This document shows, piece by piece, positions 1 to 5,743 of a DNA stretch of 6,801 nucleotides (positions are counted from its first letter, which is position 1; each line of letters starts with the position of its first letter). The translations under genes and the position numbers were made by a program. This stretch comes from Elusimicrobiota bacterium (GTDB taxonomy: Bacteria; Elusimicrobiota; Elusimicrobia; UBA1565; UBA9628). The DNA lies in assembly GCA_023249695.1 (NCBI GenBank), contig JAHFCD010000123.1:1-6801 (forward strand), read 5' to 3'. The notes under the pieces are model-generated. The model was not told the DNA's origin. It ran no database searches and saw nothing but the letters and a program-made list of their open reading frames with translations.

Positions 1-714
1 CAGGAACTCGGCGTAGAAGCCGGCCGTGATCAGGGACATCGTCTCCTTCGGGTCCCAGGACCAGGCGCGGCCCCAGGTCTCGTACGCCCACACGGCGCCC
101 ATCGCCAGCCCCGCCGCGAGCACCGGGAGCGTCAAGGCGATGATCCGGCCGTTGAGCGCGTCGAGCTCGTCGAGCGAGGGCAGCCGGTAGCACAGCTCGC
201 TCGGCTTGCGCGACTTGATCTGCCGCTCCTGGATCAGCAGGGCCAGGCAGACGCCGAAGGCGTTGGCGAAGAACGCGTAGGCGGTCATGAGGATCATCGG
301 ATGGAGATTCAGCCAGTAGCTGCGCAGCTCCGGCGCGAGCGGGCTGACCGACGGGTCCGCCTTGAGGACGGCGATCCCGAGGCTGCCCGCGACGAAGGGC
401 AGAATGAACGCCCCGAGGATGCCCAGCTTCTTGCGGGCCTCGATGAAGAAGAACGCGGCCGCGAGCGCCAGCGCCATGTAGGACAGCGCGCCGAAGAACG
501 AATTCACGGGCAGAAACCAGCGGTTCTCCGGGAGGGCCCAGAACGCCAGGAGCCGGGCGCCCCAGGCGAACAAGTGAAGGGTGAGGCCCGAGCCCAGCAA
601 AGACAGCATCGACCGCCGCGCGCGCTCGCTCTTATTGAAAAGATACGCCACGGCCGTCACGCAGGCCGCGGCATAAAGGAGGAAGGCACCCCACGACAGG
701 AGCGACTGGGCCAT
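1..714 (-). CDS. ccsA: CcsA/ResC-family cytochrome c biogenesis protein (heme handling), C-terminus cut by the window edge
   Basis: The 238 visible residues begin MAQSLLSWGAFLLY and are dominated by hydrophobic helices (about residues 5-26, 37-59, 72-91, 97-117, 137-161 and 189-210). The diagnostic part is the tryptophan-rich WWD-type motif at residues 209-225, with the core WGRAWSWDPKET, the heme-binding signature of the CcsA/ResC/CcmC/CcmF superfamily. The segment SYWLNLHPM with His138 matches the conserved histidine region before it; His47 is another candidate ligand. Members of this family, with CcsB/ResB, carry heme across the cytoplasmic membrane and attach it to apocytochromes c on the outer face. 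The usual length is about 270-320 residues, so the last helices and final conserved histidine are probably outside the window. The ATG at 714 is chosen because the hydrophobic helix begins right after it. No good Shine-Dalgarno sequence precedes it, but a TAGAAT box lies 8 nt upstream. The family call is strong; the exact name (ccsA, ccsB or resC) is less certain because naming varies. Confidence 0.9.
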   Translation of the reverse strand, partial: MAQSLLSWGAFLLYAAACVTAVAYLFNKSERARRSMLSLLGSGLTLHLFAWGARLLAFWALPENRWFLPVNSFFGALSYMALALAAAFFFIEARKKLGILGAFILPFVAGSLGIAVLKADPSVSPLAPELRSYWLNLHPMILMTAYAFFANAFGVCLALLIQERQIKSRKPSELCYRLPSLDELDALNGRIIALTLPVLAAGLAMGAVWAYETWGRAWSWDPKETMSLITAGFYAEFL

Positions 715-722
715 GTGAGGGT

Positions 723-728
723 ATTCTA
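723..728 (-). promoter_or_regulatory. Possible -10 box (TAGAAT) just upstream of ccsA
   Basis: Read on the minus strand, TAGAAT matches the bacterial -10 consensus at five of six positions and ends 8 nt before the ATG of the ccsA-type gene. Transcription would then start at or within a base or two of the start codon, giving a leaderless or nearly leaderless message. This fits the lack of a Shine-Dalgarno sequence there. No convincing -35 box lies 17 nt upstream; a TTGACC is present but about 31 nt away. This is inference from one hexamer. Confidence 0.35.
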
Positions 729-776
729 GCATGCGCGAGCCCGGGGGGCGCTTGAGCGGGGTCAACGGGAGCGATT

Positions 777-790
777 TTTTCTTAAGAAAA
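777..790. repeat. 14-bp AT-rich perfect palindrome centred on CTTAAG
   Basis: TTTTCTTAAGAAAA is a perfect palindrome and a sharp AT-rich island in GC-rich surroundings. It lies 63-76 nt upstream of the ccsA start codon, between the terminator of the upstream gene and that start. It could be an operator or an AT-rich upstream promoter element for ccsA, or chance. A smaller stem (GGCGG, TGT, CCGCC at 802-814) lies between it and the terminator. Confidence 0.3.
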
Positions 791-818
791 CAGCGGGATT
801 GGGCGGTGTCCGCCGTCT

Positions 819-854
819 AAAAAAACCCCCGGCTCGGACGAACCGAGCCGGGGG
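819..854 (-). terminator. Rho-independent terminator of the HAD-domain gene
   Basis: A perfect 12-bp GC-rich stem (826-837 pairs with 843-854) encloses a 5-nt loop (838-842). On the minus strand it is followed at once by seven T residues (A run at 819-825 on the plus strand). It begins 20 nt after the TGA of the 1120-residue gene. This is a textbook intrinsic terminator and implies that the ccsA-type gene downstream needs its own promoter. Confidence 0.92.
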
Positions 855-874
855 ATTCATTTCGCCGGAAGCGA

Positions 875-3800
875 TCAGTCGCCCGACCAGGGGTTGAAGC
901 GGCCGCCGATGACCGGGGCTTCGGCGCAGAGCTTCTCGTACAGCGCGATCTGGGCCTTGGTGGCGCCGCGCGCCTTGAGGCTCTCGAGCGTGTTGTAGTA
1001 GCCCATGTTGTACTCGGTCTGCGACCAGATGCCGCCCTTCGAGGAGACGACGGACTTCGCCGAGGCGGCGATGTCCGCGTCGGTGACCTTGGGCTTCTTC
1101 GCGCCGCGGAGCGTTCCGGCGAGAACGCCGAGGCCGAGGATTCCCCCCATGCCGCGGAAGACCTCGTCGATCGTCGGGATCGGCCCGTTGTAGCCGTCGG
1201 GCAGGCCCTGGGGAACCGCGGCGGGGGCGTGCGTGCCCGCCCAGTACAAGCCGCCGTAGATCACGGCGACGAGACTCGCCAGGCCGAGCCAGGCCAGGAA
1301 GGCCTTCAGCGGCGAGGCGGCGGGAGCCTTGGGCTCGGCCTTGCGGACCTCGCCGGTGCGGGCGTTGACCGCGGCGAGCTCGTCGCGGGAATTCTGCAGC
1401 GAGTACCAGAGGTCCTTGTCCCCGCTGACCGGCTCGGAGCGCGGCAGGAGGCTCACGCGGGTCACGCCGTCGGCGGCGGCCAGCGCCGCGTCGGGGGTCG
1501 TCTTGACGCCCATGTTGAAATAGGAGGCGGAGACGCCCGAGGCCAGGTGCTCGGCGGTGATCACGCCGTTGGACTCCGGCTCGAAGGCGTCCATCATCGT
1601 TTCGGTGATCATCGTGCGGCGCGCCGGAACCATGTACGAGATCCCGCCGTTCTCGCCGCCCCACCCGAAGAAGAAGCGCCACTCGTCGCCGATCCACGCG
1701 CCGTTGAAGGTTCGCGTCTGATGGACGGCGGAGAGGAACTTGATCTTGTCCGCCGAAACGCCGGCGGCCGCGGCCTTGGCCGTGATGTTCTCGAGGGCCA
1801 GGGCGTACAGCTCGTTGGGCTCGACCGCGTGCTTGAGGCCCGCGGGCGCGCTGACCGCGGCCTTCGCGGCGGCCTTGGCCGCCTTGTCGGACACGGAGTC
1901 CACCCGGACGAAGGCGCCGGCGGCGCCGACGGTTCCGATGCTGCCGTGGTCGTCGTAGAACTTGTAGGACATCTGAGCGCCGTTGCCGTCCGCGGCGGGG
2001 CGCAGCGCGAGCGAGACCGAGGAGCCGGCGCCGAAGCCGGGGAGCTCGTTTCTCAGGAGGAGCAGGGCGTGCTCGGGATCGAGCGCGACGACGGAGGCGA
2101 AGCCCTCGATGGAGACCGGGTATGCCGCCTGGGAAGGAAGCGCTCCTTCATAGACGCGAGCCCGGAAGTCCGCGGCGCCGCCGAGGAAGGTCGAGAAGTC
2201 CACGTAGATCAAGGCGCCGGGGACGGAGAAGGTGTACTTCCACTGCTGGCCGTCGTGCACCGGCATCGAGGCGGTCGCCTCGACGAAGCGGACCTGGTCG
2301 GCGCTCACGCCGCGCTCGAGCGCGATGTCGCGCGCCTGCTTCAAGGCCTTGGCGTAGGTCTGGTTCGGATTAGGCAGGACGCGATCGGCGTGGCCGAACA
2401 TCCCGACCATGCCGAGGGTCGTGGCGCCTAGGTAGAAGGCGGCATCCTGGCCGAAATGAGAGCTCTGCCAATTGCGCAGGGCCTCTTCGCCCAGGCGGAC
2501 GATGTCGGCGAAGGCGTGGAACATCGCGTACCAGCCGAGCGCGCCCAGGCCGACGATCAGGGCGATCATGCCCAGCTGCATGCCGGTCTCGACGCGGTCG
2601 GTCTTGTCTCCGCCGGACACGCGGCGCGCCTTCGACGCGACGGACTCGAGCACCTTCTGCGTGACCTCCGGGCCGTGGCCCGCGAGGTTCCAGCCGTTGG
2701 GGATGCGCGGGTCCATCTTGCGGCCCACGCCGAGCGCCAGGACGCCGGGCAGGCCCTTGGACATGTTGCGGTCGGTCTCGTTTCCGGTCTCGCCGATCTC
2801 CAGGCCGCTGAGCTTCAGGCCCGCGCGGGTCAGCCACGAGGCCTTCTTCGCCGCGCGCGGCACGTACATCATGTCGCCGATGACGAGCGTCTCGGCGGCC
2901 GTCAGATCCAGATGCTTGGCGATCAAGGCGGTCGACTCGGCCTTCGTGATGATCGAGAAGGTCACGTACGAGGGGTTCTTGATGTCCTTCGGCACGCGGC
3001 CGGAGACCTCGAAATCGAGCCCCTGCTTGGCGAGCTCCTCGCGCAGGATGTCGGCGGCCTTCTTCGTCTTGGCCTGGTCCGTGCCGGCCTTGATCATCAT
3101 CGCGTAGCCGTAGGTGTTGTACGACTCCTTCGGGTTGACCGCGTCGCCGGGATGCGGCTCGACGCCGATCTCGGAGAGGCGCGCGAGCGTCGCGGCCGCC
3201 GCGGCCTTGGCGCCGTCGAGCTTGGCGGCCTCGAGCGGGGTGGCCTCGTGAATCTTGACGGGCACGCCGCCCTGGAAGCGGTACAGCTTGCCGCCGCTGT
3301 TGGCGGCGACGTACATGCCCTCGGTCACGTCGGCGGGAAGGCTGGCGAGCGACTCGAACACGGTGAGCTGGGTCGAGCCCGGGCGCTTTTCGTCGCCGCG
3401 GTCGCTGACGACGGCGAAGTGCTTGCCGGCCGCGCGGATGGCGCGGATCGCCGCGACCTTCTGGGCGGGCAGGACCTCGTTGTAGCCGGCGAGGGTGTCG
3501 TCGAAATCCGAGATGACGAGCTGCTTGTCGGCGGCCGACGCGATGATCTTGGCGGTCAGCGCGGCGCCGGCCTGGGGCAGGGAGAAGACGGCGCCGGTCA
3601 CGGCGGCGATCGTCTTCAGGGCCAGGCGGTGGAAGCTATAAGAGGAGGCGCTCTCGACCGTCTTGGGGGCGTCGGCCTTCGGAGCGGCGGCGGGCACGAC
3701 CGGCGCCTGAGGGGCTTCCGGAGCGGCCGAGGGCGCGGAGAGCCGATTCGCCTTCGGCGAATCGCTGGCCAGCGCCGACGGAACGGCGGCGACGGCGTCG

Positions 3801-4237
3801 GCGATCTCGCCGGAGATCTTGGCGGACTGAACGCCGGTCAGTATGTTCTCGAGATCGCGGCCCGCGACGGAGGCGGCGGAGCCGCCGGTCTCGGGCTTGG
3901 CCAGTGTCAGGAGGGCCGGCGCGGCGGCGAGCACCTTCGCGGCGATCGCCGCGGCGGGCGCGACCGGCGTCAGCGCGACCGGCGCCGCGAGGCGCGGAGC
4001 GGACGTCAAGGCGGCGGGCGCGGACAACGCCGGCGCGGCCAGAGAAAGAACGGGCATCGCCATCGAGGGCATGGGCGCGTTGCCGATGCCCGCTCCCAGC
4101 GAGGGGATCGCGGTCGCGGGCACGGCGCGGCCGGTGATGGTCTGGGCGGCGGCTTGCTGCGCGTCGAATCCGGCGGACAGCAGGACGAGCGCGGCGGACA
4201 GCACGATCGAAACGAGGCGGTTGAGGCGTCGGGCCAT
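875..4237 (-). CDS. Large envelope protein: HAD-superfamily phosphatase-like domain plus duplicated domain and hydrophobic segments
   Basis: The product has 1120 residues. Residues 1-31 are a signal peptide: basic MARRLNR, a hydrophobic core, and likely cleavage at AAA|Q (31|32). An Ala/Pro-rich linker follows to about residue 200. Residues 238-530 look like a Cof-type HAD domain. Motif I is DFDDT (nucleophile candidate Asp244, Asp246), motif II is VVSDR with Ser278, and a cap-like insert lies at about 310-425. The motif IV region is IGDMMYVPR (453-461), where only Asp455 is present; the second acidic residue of the usual GDxxND is missing. Hydrophobic segments lie at about 553-575, 598-617, 978-1000 and 1030-1043. 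Residues 622-785 and 805-968 are a diverged duplication, loosely reminiscent of PepSY domains (inference). The 1051-1120 tail ends GGRFNPWSGD. AGGGAG lies 10 nt before the ATG, supporting this start. The gene is followed by its own terminator and is divergent from the protease gene. HAD membership is well supported; activity, substrate and overall role are unknown, and a regulatory or binding role is possible given the altered motif IV. Confidence 0.88.
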   Translation of the reverse strand: MARRLNRLVSIVLSAALVLLSAGFDAQQAAAQTITGRAVPATAIPSLGAGIGNAPMPSMAMPVLSLAAPALSAPAALTSAPRLAAPVALTPVAPAAAIAAKVLAAAPALLTLAKPETGGSAASVAGRDLENILTGVQSAKISGEIADAVAAVPSALASDSPKANRLSAPSAAPEAPQAPVVPAAAPKADAPKTVESASSYSFHRLALKTIAAVTGAVFSLPQAGAALTAKIIASAADKQLVISDFDDTLAGYNEVLPAQKVAAIRAIRAAGKHFAVVSDRGDEKRPGSTQLTVFESLASLPADVTEGMYVAANSGGKLYRFQGGVPVKIHEATPLEAAKLDGAKAAAAATLARLSEIGVEPHPGDAVNPKESYNTYGYAMMIKAGTDQAKTKKAADILREELAKQGLDFEVSGRVPKDIKNPSYVTFSIITKAESTALIAKHLDLTAAETLVIGDMMYVPRAAKKASWLTRAGLKLSGLEIGETGNETDRNMSKGLPGVLALGVGRKMDPRIPNGWNLAGHGPEVTQKVLESVASKARRVSGGDKTDRVETGMQLGMIALIVGLGALGWYAMFHAFADIVRLGEEALRNWQSSHFGQDAAFYLGATTLGMVGMFGHADRVLPNPNQTYAKALKQARDIALERGVSADQVRFVEATASMPVHDGQQWKYTFSVPGALIYVDFSTFLGGAADFRARVYEGALPSQAAYPVSIEGFASVVALDPEHALLLLRNELPGFGAGSSVSLALRPAADGNGAQMSYKFYDDHGSIGTVGAAGAFVRVDSVSDKAAKAAAKAAVSAPAGLKHAVEPNELYALALENITAKAAAAGVSADKIKFLSAVHQTRTFNGAWIGDEWRFFFGWGGENGGISYMVPARRTMITETMMDAFEPESNGVITAEHLASGVSASYFNMGVKTTPDAALAAADGVTRVSLLPRSEPVSGDKDLWYSLQNSRDELAAVNARTGEVRKAEPKAPAASPLKAFLAWLGLASLVAVIYGGLYWAGTHAPAAVPQGLPDGYNGPIPTIDEVFRGMGGILGLGVLAGTLRGAKKPKVTDADIAASAKSVVSSKGGIWSQTEYNMGYYNTLESLKARGATKAQIALYEKLCAEAPVIGGRFNPWSGD
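3744..3764 (-). repeat. Perfect 9-bp stem, 3-nt loop hairpin inside the HAD gene
   Basis: CGATTCGCC and GGCGAATCG flank a 3-nt loop, forming a perfect hairpin in the message. It lies in the linker-coding part, at about residues 158-164 (SDSPKAN). No T-run follows, so it does not look like a terminator. It may be chance in GC-rich coding DNA, or a structure that slows translation before the HAD domain. Confidence 0.35.
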
Positions 4238-4247
4238 GCGAGGTTTT

Positions 4248-4253
4248 CTCCCT
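4248..4253 (-). promoter_or_regulatory. Ribosome binding site of the HAD-domain gene
   Basis: On the minus strand AGGGAG sits 10 nt before the ATG at 4237. It is a recognisable, slightly distant Shine-Dalgarno sequence and supports the chosen start, which is also where the signal peptide begins. Confidence 0.6.
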
Positions 4254-4277
4254 ACAGCTGGTCGGGCGTCTATCGTT

Positions 4278-4283
4278 ATTGTA
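4278..4283 (-). promoter_or_regulatory. Probable -10 box (TACAAT) of the HAD-domain gene
   Basis: On the minus strand TACAAT matches the -10 consensus at five of six positions and lies in the most AT-rich part of this spacer. It is directly preceded by a tandem CCGGTT CCGGTT. It would give a 5' leader of about 30-35 nt that includes the AGGGAG ribosome binding site. The expected -35 position shows no good TTGACA match, so an activator or an extended -10 context may be involved. Confidence 0.5.
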
Positions 4284-4297
4284 ACCGGAACCGGCTC

Positions 4298-4368
4298 TCC
4301 CGGTCTGGGCCGTACGGGGAAGCGCGCGAAGGCATTTGGTCTAGGTCGCCCGTTTCCCGATCTGGGCC
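4298..4368. repeat. Direct repeat TCCCGRTCTGGGCC, two copies 57 bp apart
   Basis: TCCCGGTCTGGGCC at 4298-4311 and TCCCGATCTGGGCC at 4355-4368 agree at 13 of 14 positions. Both lie in the divergent promoter region. The second copy forms the left part of the 20-bp palindrome. They could be two binding sites for one regulator; the function is unknown. Confidence 0.5.
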
Positions 4369-4380
4369 TTTAGGCCCAGA
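4361..4380. repeat. 20-bp inverted repeat in the divergent promoter
   Basis: Two perfect 9-bp arms, TCTGGGCCT and AGGCCCAGA, flank a 2-nt centre (TT). No T-run follows on either strand, so it is not an intrinsic terminator. Its symmetry and its place between two divergent genes suit a dimeric repressor or activator site. It lies about 57 bp upstream of the protease start codon and 124 bp upstream of the HAD-domain gene. Confidence 0.5.
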
Positions 4381-4424
4381 GGAGCATAGGCCTCATGGCC
4401 CAACCATAGGCCGAAGGACCCGGT

Positions 4425-4430
4425 TAACAT
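4425..4430 (+). promoter_or_regulatory. Possible -10 box (TAACAT) of the protease gene
   Basis: TAACAT matches the -10 consensus at only four of six positions, but sits in the context CCGGTTAACAT. That closely resembles CCGGTTACAAT at the opposite promoter on the minus strand. It ends 7 nt before the protease ATG, so transcription would start at about the start codon. No strong Shine-Dalgarno sequence lies between. Low confidence. Confidence 0.3.
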
Positions 4431-4437
4431 TAGGTCC

Positions 4438-5676
4438 ATGAGCCCCTTCCGCCTCCCCCTCGTGATCCTCTCCGCTCTCCTCGCCTCCACCGCCCGGGCG
4501 CAGTTCTGCCCGCTCGACGCCGGCGAGACCATCCAGAAGATCGTGGCCTGCAAGCCGGAGGTGACGACCGCCGAATGCCGCAAGCTCGCGCAAAGCGTCG
4601 GCTGCTCGGTCGTGCGCGAGCTGCCCTCGATCAACGCGATCGTCATCGAGCTGCCGGCCTTCAAGGCGGACGGCGCGACCGCCAAGCTCAAGGCGACCTT
4701 CAAGGTCGACCTCGTGGAGACCGACAAGAAGATCAACTGGCTCAAGGCGGTGACCGCCGCCCCGCCCGTCCCGGCGGCCCAGTTCGAGTTCGGCGACGTC
4801 GCCCGCGACATCCTCAAGAAGATCAACGGCCTCAAGCCCGTCGCGGTCGCCGATCCCGAGCAGCCCTGGGGCATCCGCCGCGTGAACGCCGCCGCCTCCT
4901 GGACCTCGACCCGCGGCCAGGGCGAGGGCGCGGCCATCGCGATCATCGACACCGGCATCACCCGGTCTCACCCGGACCTCGCGGGGGTCGTCATCGGCGG
5001 CTTCAACGCGCTCGACCCGAAAAAGCCGGACGCGTGGGACGACGACCAGGGCCACGGCTCGCACGTCGCCGGCACGATCGCCGGCCGGCGCGACGGCAAG
5101 GGCGTCGTCGGGGTGGCTCCGCTCGCCAAGCTCTACGCGGTGAAGGTCCTCGACTCCGAAGGCAACGGCGGCTTCTCGAGCGTCATCGCCGGCATCGAGT
5201 GGGCCGCGAAGAAAGGCATCAAGGTCGCGAACATGAGCCTCGGCGCCGACGAGGGGAGCGAGGCGCTCAAGCGCGCCGTCGCGGCCGCGAGCAAAGCCGG
5301 CCTCACCATCGTCGCCGCGGCCGGCAACTCCGGCGGCCCCGTCGGCTTTCCCGCGAGCTACCCGGAGACCATCGCCGTCGCCGCCTCCGACGTCAAGGAC
5401 GGCGTGGCCGATTTCTCTAGCCGCGGCCCCGAGGTGGATTTCATCGCGCCCGGCGTCGACGTGAAGTCGGTCAAGATGGGCGGCGGCTGGGAGGAGCTCT
5501 CCGGCACCTCGATGGCGACTCCGCACGTCGCCGGCCTGGCGGCGCTCGCGGTGGCCCGCGGCGCGTCGACTCCCGCCGCCGTGCGCGCGATGCTCAAGCG
5601 CGCGGCCACGCCGCTGCCGGGACACGCCTCGACCTTGCAGGGCATGGGCATGATCGACGCCGGCAAGCTGCAGTAA
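4438..5676 (+). CDS. Secreted subtilisin-family (S8) serine protease
   Basis: The 412 residues form a complete prepro-protease. Residues 1-21 are a signal peptide with a hydrophobic core and likely cleavage at ARA|Q. About 24-98 resembles an inhibitor I9-type propeptide, with the typical strand SINAIVIELPA at 64-74. It carries all four cysteines of the protein (24, 38, 47, 56), enough for two disulfides. The catalytic domain starts near QPWGIRRVNAA (about 142). Catalytic residues are visible: Asp171 in IIDTGI, His206 in GHGSHVAG, oxyanion Asn297 in AAAGNSGG and Ser358 in GTSMATPHVAG. There is no C-terminal extension, sorting signal or PPC domain, so the mature enzyme of about 270 residues should be freely secreted or periplasmic. 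Such enzymes remove their propeptide by self-cleavage and degrade or process proteins; the substrate here is unknown. The ATG at 4438 is the only ATG after the in-frame stop at 4387 that gives a signal peptide. The gene is divergent from the HAD-domain gene and convergent with the next gene. Confidence 0.95.
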   Translation: MSPFRLPLVILSALLASTARAQFCPLDAGETIQKIVACKPEVTTAECRKLAQSVGCSVVRELPSINAIVIELPAFKADGATAKLKATFKVDLVETDKKINWLKAVTAAPPVPAAQFEFGDVARDILKKINGLKPVAVADPEQPWGIRRVNAAASWTSTRGQGEGAAIAIIDTGITRSHPDLAGVVIGGFNALDPKKPDAWDDDQGHGSHVAGTIAGRRDGKGVVGVAPLAKLYAVKVLDSEGNGGFSSVIAGIEWAAKKGIKVANMSLGADEGSEALKRAVAAASKAGLTIVAAAGNSGGPVGFPASYPETIAVAASDVKDGVADFSSRGPEVDFIAPGVDVKSVKMGGGWEELSGTSMATPHVAGLAALAVARGASTPAAVRAMLKRAATPLPGHASTLQGMGMIDAGKLQ

Positions 5677-5683
5677 CCGATTC

Positions 5684-5741
5684 GACGGGCGCCGATCCGC
5701 GGGGCCTTACCCCAGGTTCTCGCGGGCAACCGGCGCCCGTC
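5684..5741 (+). terminator. Long-loop hairpin between convergent genes, likely protease terminator
   Basis: GACGGGCGCCG (5684-5694) and CGGCGCCCGTC (5731-5741) form a perfect 11-bp stem around a 36-nt loop. The loop can fold further: CCGCG at 5697-5701 can pair with CGCGG at 5721-5725, or GGGG at 5701-5704 with CCCC at 5710-5713. On the plus strand a modest T-rich stretch (TTCTATTTAT) follows, suiting weak termination of the protease message. On the minus strand no T-run follows, so it is poorer as a terminator of the opposite gene. Confidence 0.6.
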
Positions 5742-5743
5742 TT

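Larger units (their letters stand above)
4342..4436 (+). promoter_or_regulatory. Cluster of five TAGGYC motifs, candidate operator array
   Basis: TAGGTC or TAGGCC occurs at 4342, 4371, 4387, 4407 and 4431, that is five times in 95 bp, mixed with further GGCC cores. Two copies share the longer CATAGGCC (4385-4392 and 4405-4412). The cluster runs up to the protease start codon. Such density in a divergent spacer suggests protein binding sites, though the overall GC richness raises the chance background. Confidence 0.4.

Noticed and set aside
301..729. Plus-strand open frame opposite the ccsA-type gene
   Set aside because: Highly charged Arg/Glu/Gln-rich translation typical of the reverse of a membrane protein gene. 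The minus strand encodes transmembrane helices and the WWD motif.
1229..2431. 400-codon open frame on the plus strand opposite the HAD-domain gene
   Set aside because: Same antisense-shadow composition; it overlaps the internally duplicated coding region, which is well supported on the minus strand.
4361..4380. The 20-bp palindrome as an intrinsic terminator
   Set aside because: There is no T-run on either side and it lies upstream of both divergent genes, so a regulatory site is more likely.
2456..4441. Long open frame on the plus strand opposite the HAD-domain gene
   Set aside because: Its translation is rich in Arg, Gly, Leu and Asp without domain motifs, as expected from antisense reading of GC-rich coding DNA. 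The minus-strand frame has a signal peptide, HAD motifs, a ribosome binding site and a terminator.
4393..5625. Long open frame on the minus strand opposite the protease gene
   Set aside because: Arg/Gly/Asp-rich with no recognisable domain; the plus-strand frame contains a complete, intact subtilisin.
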